Shown here: piece by piece, positions 1-8,549 of the stretch
Position numbering within the stretch: position 1 is the stretch's first letter
How the letters are laid out: each line of letters starts with the position of its first letter
NCBI RefSeq assembly: GCF_013204885.1
Contig: NZ_JABMKX010000014.1
Location: 1 to 64,000 of the forward strand
Direction of reading: 5' to 3'
DNA: 64,000 nt
Source: Paenibacillus tritici
Lineage (GTDB): Bacteria; Bacillota; Bacilli; Paenibacillales; Paenibacillaceae
Made by a program: the position numbers and the translations under genes
The notes under the pieces: model-generated
What the model saw: the letters and a program-made list of their open reading frames with translations, nothing else
Database searches by the model: none
Told to the model about the DNA's origin: nothing

Positions 1-63
1 ACTTGCATGTATTAGGCATGCCGCCAGCGTTCGTCCTGAGCCAGGATCAAACTCTCCAAATTG
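1..63 (-). rRNA. 16S ribosomal RNA, 5' end only (rest lies outside the window)
   Basis: The reverse complement of the first 60 bases contains the universal bacterial 16S start AGAGTTTGATCCTGGCTCAG, followed by the conserved sequence ending in TAATACATGCAAGT. The gene reads leftwards out of the window. The mature 5' end is placed at about 63 by analogy with other 16S genes, so it is uncertain by a few bases. Confidence 0.97.
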
Positions 64-201
64 GTATTTAGAAAGAGCGATTGCTCATTTTGAAACATCT
101 GACGAGAATTTACATTCTCTACGATGAGATTTCTAAAGCGTCAAGACGCTGTGAAATTCATCGTTTTTGGAATTCACTTTCGTGATTTCCGATACTCACT
201 C

Positions 202-296
202 GTTGTTCAGTTTTCAAAGATCAAGCTCGTTGTCAGCGCCGCTTACCGCGTCACCAGCAACTCTTATAATATATCACATCCAACCGATCAATGCAA
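202..296 (-). promoter_or_regulatory. rrn promoter and leader with boxA-like element
   Basis: Reading on the minus strand towards the 16S gene, two overlapping sigma-A-type promoters are visible, each with 17-bp spacing. One is TTGCAT (291-296) with TATATT (268-273). The other is TTGATC (286-291) with TATAAG (263-268). Downstream at 202-222 lies GATCTTTGAAAACTGAACAA, the leader motif typical of Bacillus/Paenibacillus rRNA operons, which resembles a boxA antitermination element. No gene is seen between 64 and 499. Which -10/-35 pair is used cannot be decided from sequence. Confidence 0.7.
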
Positions 297-499
297 TCTC
301 TTTTTTTCAACTTCTTGTTCGAGCTCGGCGTTGATGTTTCGCGGCCAGAAATAGAATATATCATGGATAGAGATTCATTGCAAGCATTATTTTGAAACAA
401 GTGATCTCAACTCCCTCCACTCCTCAGAGTGCATGTTATTAGCGGGAATGGATAGAATACCCCATATGTATCTAAATCAAAATTGGCAGGAGGATTGTA

Positions 500-625
500 A
501 TGGACACACATGAATTCGTGGAGAAGTTCCAGGAGAATCAGCGCAAAGCCCTGAAAAACAGAAACCGTGGTAAAGGATCTCCTGGCGCCCGCCTGGCGAA
601 TAAACAACATAGCACCAATAAATAG
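500..625 (+). CDS. small basic protein, 41 aa (DUF4023-like)
   Basis: ATG at 500 follows an ideal ribosome site (AGGAGGA, five bases upstream). The reading frame runs 41 codons to TAG. The product begins MDTHEFVEKFQENQ and ends NKQHSTNK; it is highly charged and Gly/Asn/Lys-rich, with no membrane segment. This pattern (THEFVEK start, NKQHSTNK end) resembles the short DUF4023 family of Bacillales as I remember it, whose function is unknown. A strong hairpin terminator follows at 683-731. An overlapping antisense frame at 407-667 has no ribosome site and is judged spurious. The gene is supported by its ribosome site, composition and terminator. Confidence 0.75.
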   Translation: MDTHEFVEKFQENQRKALKNRNRGKGSPGARLANKQHSTNK

Positions 626-682
626 TACAATTCCAGTTAACGTCCGGTAACGTTCAATCAAAAACATGTCCCAAAATACAGC

Positions 683-731
683 AAGGGATGTCCGCGCGGC
701 CTATTCTAACGGCTCTGCGGACATCCCTTTT
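683..731 (+). terminator. Rho-independent terminator, possibly bidirectional
   Basis: A 13-bp perfect inverted repeat, AAGGGATGTCCGC paired with GCGGACATCCCTT, is followed on the plus strand by a short T run. It sits between the small gene ending at 625 and the convergent gene ending at 764, and could serve both. Confidence 0.75.
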
Positions 732-763
732 ACATGTGTATCTGAATTTAGAAGCAGTCGTAA

Positions 764-1480
764 TTATTTACTCAATTTCGCTACGCCTACAGCCACTTTC
801 TCCATTTGCGCTTTGCTGAGTGATTTGTCCGGTGAGCTGATGGTCACAAACCGGTCTGCCAGCTTGAAGGTCAACATAGGCGTATCCGAAGGGGTGTACC
901 ATTTCGCCTCTGTTCCATTAGAGAGCTTCACAGTGCTTCCATCGTAGTCATAGGAATAATCACGCGGAGACACATTCACACGCATTTTATTGAACAGGAA
1001 GCTTACACCGTCATCTCCGCCTGCAACCTTCTGGAAGGCATCTCCGCTGATCATTTGTGTCGGGGCATAAGCAGTCTCAAACCCCTCGTAGTTGGCAAAA
1101 GCCTTGATAATCTGTTCCTTCTGCGCTGCACTGTATTGTACTGCCGTCAGCTTAACCGCCGAACCGTTGTCAGGTGTTGTTGTTCCCGAACCGCTGCCCA
1201 GAGTAACCTCGTTCGTGGAGGCGTTAAATGTGACCGGCACCTTCAGTGCATCTGCCATCGCCCGTACCGGAAGATACGTTGTATCCTTATAAGTGATTGG
1301 CGCCAATGTTTTGCCATTGTTGTCCAGTGGTGTGTAGGCTGCTCCATTCACTTTGAAACCGATGCTGTGATTGAGGTATGCGGTGATCTTCTGCATATTT
1401 GTTCCTGCATATACACCGGCTGAGCCTGTAACCGCCATTCCGAATACCATGGTTGCTATAATCATTTTTTTGCTTTTCAT
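764..1480 (-). CDS. secreted copper-amine-oxidase-like stalk domain protein
   Basis: The 238-residue product starts with a signal peptide (MKSKKMIIATMVFGMAVTGSAG, likely cleaved near residue 26 after VYA). A copper amine oxidase N-terminal-like domain follows at about 28-95, with the typical pattern VNGAAYTPL, TYLPVRAMADAL and NASTNEVTL. These domains are common in Paenibacillus exported proteins and act as structural stalks, not as oxidases. The C-terminal half (about 105-238) is not recognised; it has mixed beta-strand character. The start has GGGAGACG upstream. The gene is monocistronic and ends towards the terminator at 683-731. The role is probably extracellular or cell-wall associated; no substrate can be named. 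Confidence 0.8.
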   Translation of the reverse strand: MKSKKMIIATMVFGMAVTGSAGVYAGTNMQKITAYLNHSIGFKVNGAAYTPLDNNGKTLAPITYKDTTYLPVRAMADALKVPVTFNASTNEVTLGSGSGTTTPDNGSAVKLTAVQYSAAQKEQIIKAFANYEGFETAYAPTQMISGDAFQKVAGGDDGVSFLFNKMRVNVSPRDYSYDYDGSTVKLSNGTEAKWYTPSDTPMLTFKLADRFVTISSPDKSLSKAQMEKVAVGVAKLSK

Positions 1481-1606
1481 TACTTATCGTCTCCCTTAGT
1501 TGTGATGTTAGTGTGTGTGTCCCTTGCTATAGATCAATTAAACCATTAACTTGTTTCTAACTTGTATCCGGATTGTAAAGAAGTAATTCAGACGATGAAT
1601 CAGCAG

Positions 1607-2146
1607 CTAGACACGGCTCTGCCCGCTAACTTGATACACATCCGTGTACAGAATATCCCTGAACCGGTGGAATTCCTCCATTGTAACGGGTTCAGGATAG
1701 GTCATGATACGCAGCGGCAGATCGGCTTGTCCCGCACGAAGCGGGGGCTGCATATAATCGTAGGGATTCAGATGAAAGCCCAGCCGCTCATAAAACCCGA
1801 TCCTTCTCTGCTCCAGCTCGCCATCTGGCGGCTCTACCTCAAGCAGCACCGGCTTGCCCGAACGTGCGATGTAGCTGCTCATCAGCTTGTTGCCGATTCC
1901 TCCGCTCCGCAATGCGGGATTAACCGCAATATGCTCAATAAACCGTAGCCCGGGAAACTCCCAAGCCGCCAAAAAGGCCAGTATCCTCCCCTCCGCATCC
2001 TTGCTGGTATATAGATGATAATTGGGATGATTCAGCAAATCGCGCTGCCCGCTGTAGGTTCTAAGCTCACTCACCGGAAAAGAAGCTTCCATAATAGCGA
2101 ATATCTCATTGAATTCTGTTTCATTAATGGTTGTTTGCTTGTCCAT
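1607..2146 (-). CDS. GNAT family N-acetyltransferase
   Basis: A 179-residue protein of the GCN5-related acetyltransferase fold. The acetyl-CoA binding motif A is visible as IEHIAVNPALRSGGIGNKLM (about residues 69-88), with the R-x-x-G-x-G signature in the form RSGGIG. Motif B is present as GFYERLGFHLNPYDYMQPP. Such enzymes move an acetyl group from acetyl-CoA to an amine on a protein or small molecule; the substrate cannot be inferred. The upstream ribosome site is weak (GCAGGCAGCAGCC before ATG). The gene stands alone and diverges from the acyl-CoA ligase gene. Confidence 0.85.
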   Translation of the reverse strand: MDKQTTINETEFNEIFAIMEASFPVSELRTYSGQRDLLNHPNYHLYTSKDAEGRILAFLAAWEFPGLRFIEHIAVNPALRSGGIGNKLMSSYIARSGKPVLLEVEPPDGELEQRRIGFYERLGFHLNPYDYMQPPLRAGQADLPLRIMTYPEPVTMEEFHRFRDILYTDVYQVSGQSRV

Positions 2147-2280
2147 GGCTGCTGCCTGCTTTCTGCCGCTTCGATAGGAAGCGTTCTGTTTGTATTGTAC
2201 CCAGAATGTGTAGAATAAAGACTGTCACAGAACATTCTCCAGTGTCCTTCAGTCAGTTAGCATCTGGTACTAGGATATCG

Positions 2281-2289
2281 TGCTATACT
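2281..2289 (+). promoter_or_regulatory. extended -10 promoter for the acyl-CoA ligase gene
   Basis: TGCTATACT is an extended -10 element (TGn followed by TATACT) about 45 bases before the ligase start. No good -35 box lies upstream, which is acceptable for extended -10 promoters. This is inference from motif and position. Confidence 0.4.
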
Positions 2290-2333
2290 ATAGTTATCAG
2301 AACTATCATCACGTTTATATAGGAGAGGTTCAT

Positions 2334-3926
2334 TTGGATAATCAACGCTGGATCGCACCTGAATTCTACAATCTTACTTCGGAAATGGAGCAGCACCCTG
2401 CTGACAAGGTTGCGATTAAATGGTTACACGAGAACGGGAACCTGGAGACAATCACTTATGGCGCACTCATGACTCAGGCTAACCGTCTGGCAGGGGGTCT
2501 GGCCGGACTAGGGCTGAAGCAGGGTGATCGTGTGCTGGTCATGGTGCCCCGCCGTATCATCGCCTACGCGATATATCTGGCCTGTCTGAAGCTGGGACTG
2601 GCTGTTATCCCTTCCTCTGAAATGCTGCGGGCGAAGGATCTGTCTTACCGTCTGCGTCATTCCGAGGCCCGGGCAGTTATCGTCTGGTCGGAGGTTACCG
2701 GTGAAGTGAACAAAATCTCCGATGACCTGCCTGCACTGGACTACCGACTGTCCGTCTCCGGCGGAGAAGCTGAGCCGGAAGCAGGCTGGGTAGACCTGGA
2801 GAGTCTGATGGAAGGACAACCTGATTCCTTCCCTGCCGTTGCCAGCCGCCGCGATGATATCGCCATCCTGGCCTATACCTCGGGAACTACAGGCAATCCC
2901 AAAGCAGTGGTTCATACACACGGCTGGGGATATGCCCACCTGCGGATTACCTCTTCCCTCTGGTTCGATATCCGCGAATCGGATACAGTCTGGGCTACAG
3001 CTGCACCGGGCTGGCAGAAGTGGATCTGGAGTCCGTTCCTGACTGTACTCGGTAATGGGGCGACCGGCTTTGTCTATAACGGCCCGTTCCATCCGGACCG
3101 CTACCTGCAGCTCCTGCAGGATGAAAAGATTCAGGTCTTGTGCTGCACACCGACAGAGTACCGCCTGATGGCGAAGACCGAAGGGCTGGCGCAATATGAT
3201 CTGTCTAATCTGCGCTGCGCCGTATCCGCCGGTGAACCGCTGAACCAGGAAGTCATTCATACATTCCAGCAACACTTCAATATTACAATCCGCGACGGCT
3301 ATGGACAAACCGAGAGCACACTCATCATCGCGGCGCTGAAGGATGAACCGATCCGAATCGGTTCCATGGGCAAGTCTATCGCTCCCGGCATTGTCGAGGT
3401 TATTGATGAGGCAGGCCAGCCGCTGCCAGCAGGTGTGGTCGGGGATATTGCCGTTCATCTGAGTATGCCGGCTCTGTTCCAGAGCTACTACAAAGATCCC
3501 GAGCGCAAAGCAAACTGCTCGCATGGAGAGTATTTCGTAACCGGCGACCGGGCGCAGAGGGATGAAGACGGCTACTTCTGGTTCGAGGGCCGCGGCGATG
3601 ACATCATCATCAGCTCCGGCTACACCATCGGACCGTTCGAGGTGGAGGAAGCATTAATGAAGCATAACCTCGTCAAGGAATGCGCCGTGGTGGCAAGCCC
3701 AGATGAGATCCGCGGCTCGGTCGTCAAGGCTTTTGTCGTACTCAAGGACGGCCACGCCGGGACAGCGGAGCTGACCAAAGAGCTGCAAGCCCATGTTAAG
3801 GAACAGACCGCACCCTACAAGTACCCGCGCAAAATCGAATACCTGACAGATCTTCCGAAGACCACCTCCGGGAAGATCCGCAGAATCGAGCTGCGTGAGC
3901 TGGAAAAGAAGGCCGCGGAGAAGTAA
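2334..3926 (+). CDS. acyl-CoA ligase (AMP-forming, medium-chain/acetyl type)
   Basis: A 530-residue ANL-superfamily enzyme that activates a carboxylic acid with ATP to an acyl-adenylate and then to the CoA thioester. Visible motifs are the phosphate-binding loop AYTSGTTGNPKAVVHTH (from residue 180), the adenine/acyl site DGYGQTES (about 320), the hinge region GRGDDIIISSGYTIGPFEVE, and the catalytic lysine in KTTSGKIRR (Lys514). The start is TTG at 2334: AGGAGAGG lies five bases upstream, whereas an in-frame ATG at 2280 has no ribosome site. Length and motifs match the YtcI/AcsA-like group of Bacillales. The acid substrate is not evident. The gene is monocistronic and ends in a terminator at 4033-4074. 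Confidence 0.88.
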   Translation: MDNQRWIAPEFYNLTSEMEQHPADKVAIKWLHENGNLETITYGALMTQANRLAGGLAGLGLKQGDRVLVMVPRRIIAYAIYLACLKLGLAVIPSSEMLRAKDLSYRLRHSEARAVIVWSEVTGEVNKISDDLPALDYRLSVSGGEAEPEAGWVDLESLMEGQPDSFPAVASRRDDIAILAYTSGTTGNPKAVVHTHGWGYAHLRITSSLWFDIRESDTVWATAAPGWQKWIWSPFLTVLGNGATGFVYNGPFHPDRYLQLLQDEKIQVLCCTPTEYRLMAKTEGLAQYDLSNLRCAVSAGEPLNQEVIHTFQQHFNITIRDGYGQTESTLIIAALKDEPIRIGSMGKSIAPGIVEVIDEAGQPLPAGVVGDIAVHLSMPALFQSYYKDPERKANCSHGEYFVTGDRAQRDEDGYFWFEGRGDDIIISSGYTIGPFEVEEALMKHNLVKECAVVASPDEIRGSVVKAFVVLKDGHAGTAELTKELQAHVKEQTAPYKYPRKIEYLTDLPKTTSGKIRRIELRELEKKAAEK

Positions 3927-4032
3927 GGTCTCCCCGGGCTCGAAAGTCCTGCGGGACCGGCAGCTCAACAAGCGTGAACGCCTTGGTCACCTATCACAAG
4001 ATGGCACCGCATAGCGAGAAGCTGGAACTGCA

Positions 4033-4074
4033 AAAGCCCCGCTCTACCGTGATGTAGAGGCGGGGACTTTTTTG
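4033..4074 (+). terminator. Rho-independent terminator of the acyl-CoA ligase gene
   Basis: GCCCCGCTCTAC and GTAGAGGCGGGG form a hairpin with one bulged base, followed by ACTTTTTTG on the plus strand. Confidence 0.85.
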
Positions 4075-4094
4075 TATTTTAACTCAGAATAGCC

Positions 4095-4667
4095 TTACTC
4101 CGACCAATATTTCGCATCCGGATTCAGCGCGGCGCCTACCTCGCCTTCCGTTACCAAATCGCAGTCTAGATAACCCTCTTCATCCAGGAAATAAACTTCC
4201 TGCTTATAGAATTCACACAGAGTCTCCAGGAACTTCTCCGGCGAATCGTACATCACTACCAGATCTCCGTAGTCATGCAGCAGATCACATACCCGCTCCA
4301 CGCCTTCCTCAGAACGGTAGTAGCAGATGTAATCACTCCCGTAGTTCGTCAGCAGCGGCAACACGACTCCATGACCTGTATACCCCTTCTCCTGCAGAAT
4401 GCCTGACAGCACATTCATCTCACGGCCGTATTCCCCGATATGAATCAGCCGGTAGCCTGGAATGAATTCCAGCAGACTGGGATCTTCTTCGGTGCTGTCC
4501 GTTCCCAGAACGGTATCATAGACCGCCTGCAAAAGGGCAGGCACTTCGGGAGTATACGCTGAAATAGCGGCACTGCCCCCTGCCGTGGCCTTCCCCAGAC
4601 TGGCGGTGTAGCCGGGCCGCAATTGTGCGGATCGCTCAAGGAATTCCTGAAATTTACCGGTAAGCAT
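4095..4667 (-). CDS. SMI1/KNR4 (SUKH) family protein
   Basis: A 190-residue acidic protein with the SUKH-fold pattern: an N-terminal segment around PALLQAVYDTVLG, the central FIPGYRLIHIGE, and the C-terminal DLVVMYDSPEKFLETLCEFY. SUKH proteins include immunity proteins against contact-dependent toxins and also general regulatory proteins. No toxin gene is visible here, so an immunity role is not supported. The start is taken at 4667 because GGAAGGG lies seven bases upstream; an in-frame ATG six codons earlier overlaps that ribosome site. The neighbouring gene upstream encodes a small HEAT-repeat protein on the same strand, 75 bases away; the two may be cotranscribed. Confidence 0.75.
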   Translation of the reverse strand: MLTGKFQEFLERSAQLRPGYTASLGKATAGGSAAISAYTPEVPALLQAVYDTVLGTDSTEEDPSLLEFIPGYRLIHIGEYGREMNVLSGILQEKGYTGHGVVLPLLTNYGSDYICYYRSEEGVERVCDLLHDYGDLVVMYDSPEKFLETLCEFYKQEVYFLDEEGYLDCDLVTEGEVGAALNPDAKYWSE

Positions 4668-4742
4668 GTTATCACCCTTCCTCACAAAAATATAGCGGAG
4701 CGATAAGGATGGCTCCTTCTCTCTCCGCTTGCAGCGTCCTGA

Positions 4743-5183
4743 CTATTTGGTCGCCGAAATCCACATTTGTTCCAGCCACTGATCGAAGTTCTCGCCCTTC
4801 TCACCTTCATAAGCATCGTAGACGTCAACTCGCATCTTCTTCAGCTTCTCCTTGAACTCTTCGTAAGAATGGTCTTTGGGAAGACTCTTCTTCACACGCA
4901 GAATAATCTTGGAGACCCCTTTGAACAGTTCGGCTTTGTTCTTCGACGGGACCTTGACGTCTTCACCGAAGGCTCTCAGCTTGTTGTACGCGGCTTCTTG
5001 AACGGTATATACAGGATCGCTGATCATCAGACGATTAAGGATATCAATAATTTGTTTGTGGTTATAGCGGCCTAGCTCTTCCACTGCTTCAAGACGCGCT
5101 TTCCAGTCTGCGGAGCGGCCGGCGGCTCTCTTCAGTTCCTCATAATTCTCTGGCAGCTCTTGGATTACTTCTTCGTTATTCAA
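4743..5183 (-). CDS. small HEAT-repeat protein
   Basis: A 146-residue charged soluble protein. The N-terminal half (about 22-75) carries HEAT/Armadillo-type helical repeats, for example DWKARLEAVEELGRYNHKQIIDILNRLMISDPVYTVQEAAYNKL. The C-terminal half (about 80-146) is a Lys/Glu-rich helical region. HEAT repeats mediate protein binding; no enzymatic motif is present. The start codon is TTG at 5183, with AAGGGGATT upstream. It lies just upstream of the SUKH-family gene on the same strand, which suggests a shared transcript. Function is unknown. Confidence 0.7.
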   Translation of the reverse strand: MNNEEVIQELPENYEELKRAAGRSADWKARLEAVEELGRYNHKQIIDILNRLMISDPVYTVQEAAYNKLRAFGEDVKVPSKNKAELFKGVSKIILRVKKSLPKDHSYEEFKEKLKKMRVDVYDAYEGEKGENFDQWLEQMWISATK

Positions 5184-5298
5184 GCTTTACAATCCCCTTC
5201 TTGGTTAAATCTGATATAGTGCAATTCTACAGTACACTAGTCCTTGATTTCAATCTTTTGTCCAAACATTCGAGGGAATATGCAATATTCTGCAAAGT

Positions 5299-6552
5299 TC
5301 AGTCTGCTTCCCGGGCCGCAACAGGCTCAGGTTCAGGCCAAGCAGCTGGCTTGCCCGCCTCGATCAGTACCTTGTTGCCCAGCAGGAAGAAACCCTGAAT
5401 GAACAGCAGAATGCCCGTAATCATCAGCAGCCATTCAATACGGATCAGATCCGCCAGCGGCCCGAAGACCAGCATGCCGAGCGGCATCATGGAACTTGAG
5501 ATCATGCCCAGCACCCCGAAGACCCGGCCCAGATAATCCGGCTCTACCTTTTCCTGCAGCAGAACTGTGGAGGGGGTGTTGAAGAACGGCAGCGCCAGCC
5601 CCACAAGCGCCATTACGCCAAGATAGATCCAGAACACCGGAATGACTCCCAGAGCAAAAGTACATAACCCGACGGCAAGGGCCGACATGGTCATGGTGTG
5701 AACCCGGTTACGGAAGCCCGGCCACGCTGCCATCAGCAGACCGCCAAGCATCATCCCGATGGAGAACGTAATCTCAATGGCGGTTAACCGCCAGATATCC
5801 CCGCCAAAGGTCCGCGTCACCTGAAGCGGTGTCAGGAACGACACGGGAGCGGCGAGCACGAAGAAAAAGGCACAGAAGATAAAAAAGCTTCTAATATACG
5901 CATGCTGCCGGATATAACTGAAGCCCTGGCGCAGATCCTCCAGGTAACTTAACGTCTGCTCAGCAGCAGCTTTGGCATGAACCGGTACCCGCACGAAGAA
6001 GAACATCGTCAGAACAGCTGCAGCAGCCGTAATCACATCAACGAAAAATATAATTTCTATACTGGCCATGGTCAGCAGCGCCCCGCTCAGCATCGGAGAC
6101 AGCAGCATCACCATGGACTGAATACTGGCGTTGATTCCGCCGATTCTCGTCAGCTTGTCTTCCGGCACCAGCTGCGGCAGCATGGCCGCCACGGCCGGAG
6201 TCTGTACCCCGCCCCCCAGCGCCCGCACGGCAGATACCACAAACAGCATCCACAGCTCATCGTAGCCGAGCAGGAATAACAGCGCCAGAATCAGCGTGGA
6301 AGCTGCGATAATGGAATCCGAGAGGACGATCAGCCATTTGCGGCTGTAACGGTCCGCCCACACTCCTGCAAAGGGCGACAGCAGAAACATCGGTACAAAG
6401 CCGCAGATAATCGACAATGTCATCATTACTCCTGACTGTGTATTCAGGGTAATATACCAGAGAATCGCATATTGGACGAGCGAAGATCCGAATAACGAGA
6501 GGGTCTGGCTGGCGAGGAATAAGGTAATGTTTTTCTTCCAGTGCATGTTCAT
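5299..6552 (-). CDS. MFS transporter, macrolide-efflux (MefA)-like
   Basis: A membrane protein of about 417 residues with around 12 hydrophobic segments. The loop between helices 2 and 3 has the MFS motif FAGVWADRYSRKWLIVLSDS. The N-terminus (WKKNITLFLASQTLSLFGSSLVQYAILWYIT) matches the MefA/enterobactin-exporter-like group of proton-driven efflux pumps. AGAGGAGG lies 12 bases before the ATG at 6552 (MNMHW); a second ATG follows two codons later, and a longer in-frame start at 6603 places the ribosome site inside the gene. The exact start is therefore uncertain. The substrate is unknown; drug or metabolite export is typical for the group. Confidence 0.85.
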   Translation of the reverse strand: MNMHWKKNITLFLASQTLSLFGSSLVQYAILWYITLNTQSGVMMTLSIICGFVPMFLLSPFAGVWADRYSRKWLIVLSDSIIAASTLILALLFLLGYDELWMLFVVSAVRALGGGVQTPAVAAMLPQLVPEDKLTRIGGINASIQSMVMLLSPMLSGALLTMASIEIIFFVDVITAAAAVLTMFFFVRVPVHAKAAAEQTLSYLEDLRQGFSYIRQHAYIRSFFIFCAFFFVLAAPVSFLTPLQVTRTFGGDIWRLTAIEITFSIGMMLGGLLMAAWPGFRNRVHTMTMSALAVGLCTFALGVIPVFWIYLGVMALVGLALPFFNTPSTVLLQEKVEPDYLGRVFGVLGMISSSMMPLGMLVFGPLADLIRIEWLLMITGILLFIQGFFLLGNKVLIEAGKPAAWPEPEPVAAREAD

Positions 6553-6700
6553 GGTCAGGGGATTCCTCCTCTTTCTTAGCACTTTCGAGTCATATTCTAG
6601 CATAGTTCAGATTGCGTTGGATACTGATTTTGACTTCAATGATCTGCAAAAGTATAGTATGGACAGACGAATCCGCCAGCAGTAAAAGGAGGCATACAAA

Positions 6701-7597
6701 ATGAGAGCCATTGCCATTCATGAGTCCAGCCCGTCCGGGATCTTAACGGAAATTGAGCTGCCTCTGCCCGTTCCCAGTGAATATGAAGTACTGGTTGAAT
6801 TGCGGGCCACTTCCGTTCATTCGGCAGACATGAAGCCGGGAATGAACGTAGCCGGAATAGTGGTAGACATCGGCAGGGCGGTGAAGCGCTTCAAGCCTGG
6901 TGACGAGGTATTCGGATTAAAATCCGCGGTGCAGAGCAGTTGTTATGCTGAATATATATTGGCGAGGGAGGATGAACTTGCACTTAAGCCTCAAGGGTTA
7001 TCCTTCCAAGCGGCCGGAGTCTTACCCGCTGCCGGACTTGCTGCCTGGCAGGCGCTGGCTTCTGCCCGGGTCTCCAGCCGGGACCGTGTGCTGGTGCATA
7101 ACGGCGCGGGCGGGACCGGCAGCTTCACGGTGCAGCTAGCCAAGCTCCGGGGAGCCACGGTGATTACTACCATCAGCAGCGATGCAGAGCTGGATGTGGT
7201 CTGGGGCCTTGGGGCAGATCAGGCGATGAACAGCGGCGGCGGCGAACAGGATTTCGCTGCCATTCTGGGGCAGAGCATTGATGTGGTGATTGATAACGCA
7301 GGAGGCGCTATACTGGGCAGGAGCTTCGCGGTGCTCGCTCCAGGCGGAAGGCTGATCTCCACCGCTCAGCCGCCCGATCCGGTCCAGCCCACACAGCTAG
7401 GCATCCATGCAGCGTATATCACTCCCACTGCCGATCCCTTCCAGCTGTCGGAGCTGGCCCGGCTTACAGCTGGGCGGAAGCTGGAGCTGCTGATCGGCGG
7501 GTCCTTCCCGTTCAGCGAGGAAGGACTGCACAGCGCCCATGCGCTCGCTCTAAGCGGGCAGGCGCAGGGTGTTGTTGCTATTACTATTAAAGAGTGA
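6701..7597 (+). CDS. zinc-independent alcohol dehydrogenase / quinone oxidoreductase-like protein
   Basis: A 298-residue medium-chain dehydrogenase/reductase. The GroES-like N-terminal domain includes GRAVKRFKPGDEVFGL. The Rossmann domain shows the cofactor loop VHNGAGGTGSFTVQLAKLRGATVITT (about 131-156). No zinc ligands are visible, as in NADPH-dependent quinone oxidoreductases. The ribosome site AAAGGAGG lies eight bases before ATG. Oddity: after SVHSAD the chain runs directly into MKPGMNVAGIVV, whereas relatives have about 20 more residues between these parts. This looks like an in-frame internal deletion near the substrate pocket. The gene converges on the DUF554 gene. Confidence 0.8.
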   Translation: MRAIAIHESSPSGILTEIELPLPVPSEYEVLVELRATSVHSADMKPGMNVAGIVVDIGRAVKRFKPGDEVFGLKSAVQSSCYAEYILAREDELALKPQGLSFQAAGVLPAAGLAAWQALASARVSSRDRVLVHNGAGGTGSFTVQLAKLRGATVITTISSDAELDVVWGLGADQAMNSGGGEQDFAAILGQSIDVVIDNAGGAILGRSFAVLAPGGRLISTAQPPDPVQPTQLGIHAAYITPTADPFQLSELARLTAGRKLELLIGGSFPFSEEGLHSAHALALSGQAQGVVAITIKE

Positions 7598-7617
7598 GGG
7601 AGAGCATCAGCTGTATT

Positions 7618-8322
7618 TTATCGAAAGTTATGTACCAGTATGACCAACAGCACAGCCACAAGGATGCCGGGCAGCAAGTTAGCTACCTTAATCTTGGTAA
7701 TGCCGAGCAGATTCAGCCCGATACCTATGATCATCACCCCGCCTGCGGCGGTCATCTCTGCAATACAGTCGTTCAGCAGCGCATCAGGGACAAAGCGGGT
7801 GATCTGTGTAGCAAGTAAAGCGATTGCCCCTTGATATAGCACAACAGGAATGGCCGAGAACATGACACCAATGCCCAGCGTGGAAGTCAGAATCATGGCG
7901 ATGAAGCCGTCCATGATGGCTTTGGTATAGAGAATCTCATGATTGCCTTTGATCCCGCTGTCCAGCGATCCTAGTATAGCCATCGCCCCCACAACAAAGA
8001 CCAGACTTGCCGTAACAAACCCCAGGGAGAGGCTTCCCTGCCGGCCCGCTCCTGCCCTGCGCTCCAGCCAATCTCCCGCCCGCTTGAACTTGTCTTCAAT
8101 GTTAATCCATTCCCCGGCCACAGCGCCGATTACGAGACTGAGGATGACAATTAGGAAATTCTCGCTCCGTAGCCCCATCTGCACCCCCAGCAACATAAGC
8201 GCCAGTCCAATCGCATTCATCACTGTATTCTTCATACTCTCCGGTATGCGCTCCAGCAGCTTCCCCAGCAGGGTTCCGAAGATTATTGCCATTCCATTCA
8301 CTATCGCTCCCAGCAGTACCAT
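7618..8322 (-). CDS. DUF554 family membrane protein
   Basis: A 234-residue hydrophobic protein with about six to seven membrane segments. It begins MVLLGAIVNGMAIIFGTLLG, the typical DUF554 (YdfK/YqgA-like) start, and has the GAVAGEWINIEDKFKRAGDWLERR loop and the glycine-rich FVVGAMAILGSLDSGIKGNHEILYTKAIMDG segment of that family. The family's function is unknown; a transport role has been proposed from its topology. The gene is not part of an obvious operon. Confidence 0.85.
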   Translation of the reverse strand: MVLLGAIVNGMAIIFGTLLGKLLERIPESMKNTVMNAIGLALMLLGVQMGLRSENFLIVILSLVIGAVAGEWINIEDKFKRAGDWLERRAGAGRQGSLSLGFVTASLVFVVGAMAILGSLDSGIKGNHEILYTKAIMDGFIAMILTSTLGIGVMFSAIPVVLYQGAIALLATQITRFVPDALLNDCIAEMTAAGGVMIIGIGLNLLGITKIKVANLLPGILVAVLLVILVHNFR

Positions 8323-8449
8323 TCCTCAACAGTTCTCCCATCCATCATTTCTCTTGTACTTCTGCATTATAAGGGCAGCAGGCATTCATGAGTCAAGACT
8401 ATTATTGGCCGGCAGGATACATAAGCATAGGAACACCCGGGCTGAGAAA

Positions 8450-8479
8450 TTGACAAATTTCTGTTAACGATGGTACGCT
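8450..8479 (+). promoter_or_regulatory. possible promoter of the nucleotidyltransferase gene
   Basis: A perfect -35 box TTGACA (8450-8455) is followed after 18 bases by TACGCT, a weak -10. It lies about 70 bases before the start at 8550. The -10 match is poor, so this is tentative. Confidence 0.35.
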
Positions 8480-8549
8480 CACTAATATCATTCTTTTAAT
8501 AGAACAAATCCGGTGCGGACTTGTTCAAAATCAGGTAAGGAGAGTCACT

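Noticed and set aside
407-667. 86-codon minus-strand frame with a hydrophobic stretch
   Set aside because: It has no ribosome site and lies antisense to the well-supported small gene at 500-625.
2508-3524. 338-codon minus-strand frame
   Set aside because: It is fully antisense to the acyl-CoA ligase, whose motifs are unmistakable; long shadow frames are common in GC-richer genes.
4095-4667. SUKH protein as immunity partner of a toxin
   Set aside because: No toxin or polymorphic-toxin gene lies nearby; the family also has other roles.
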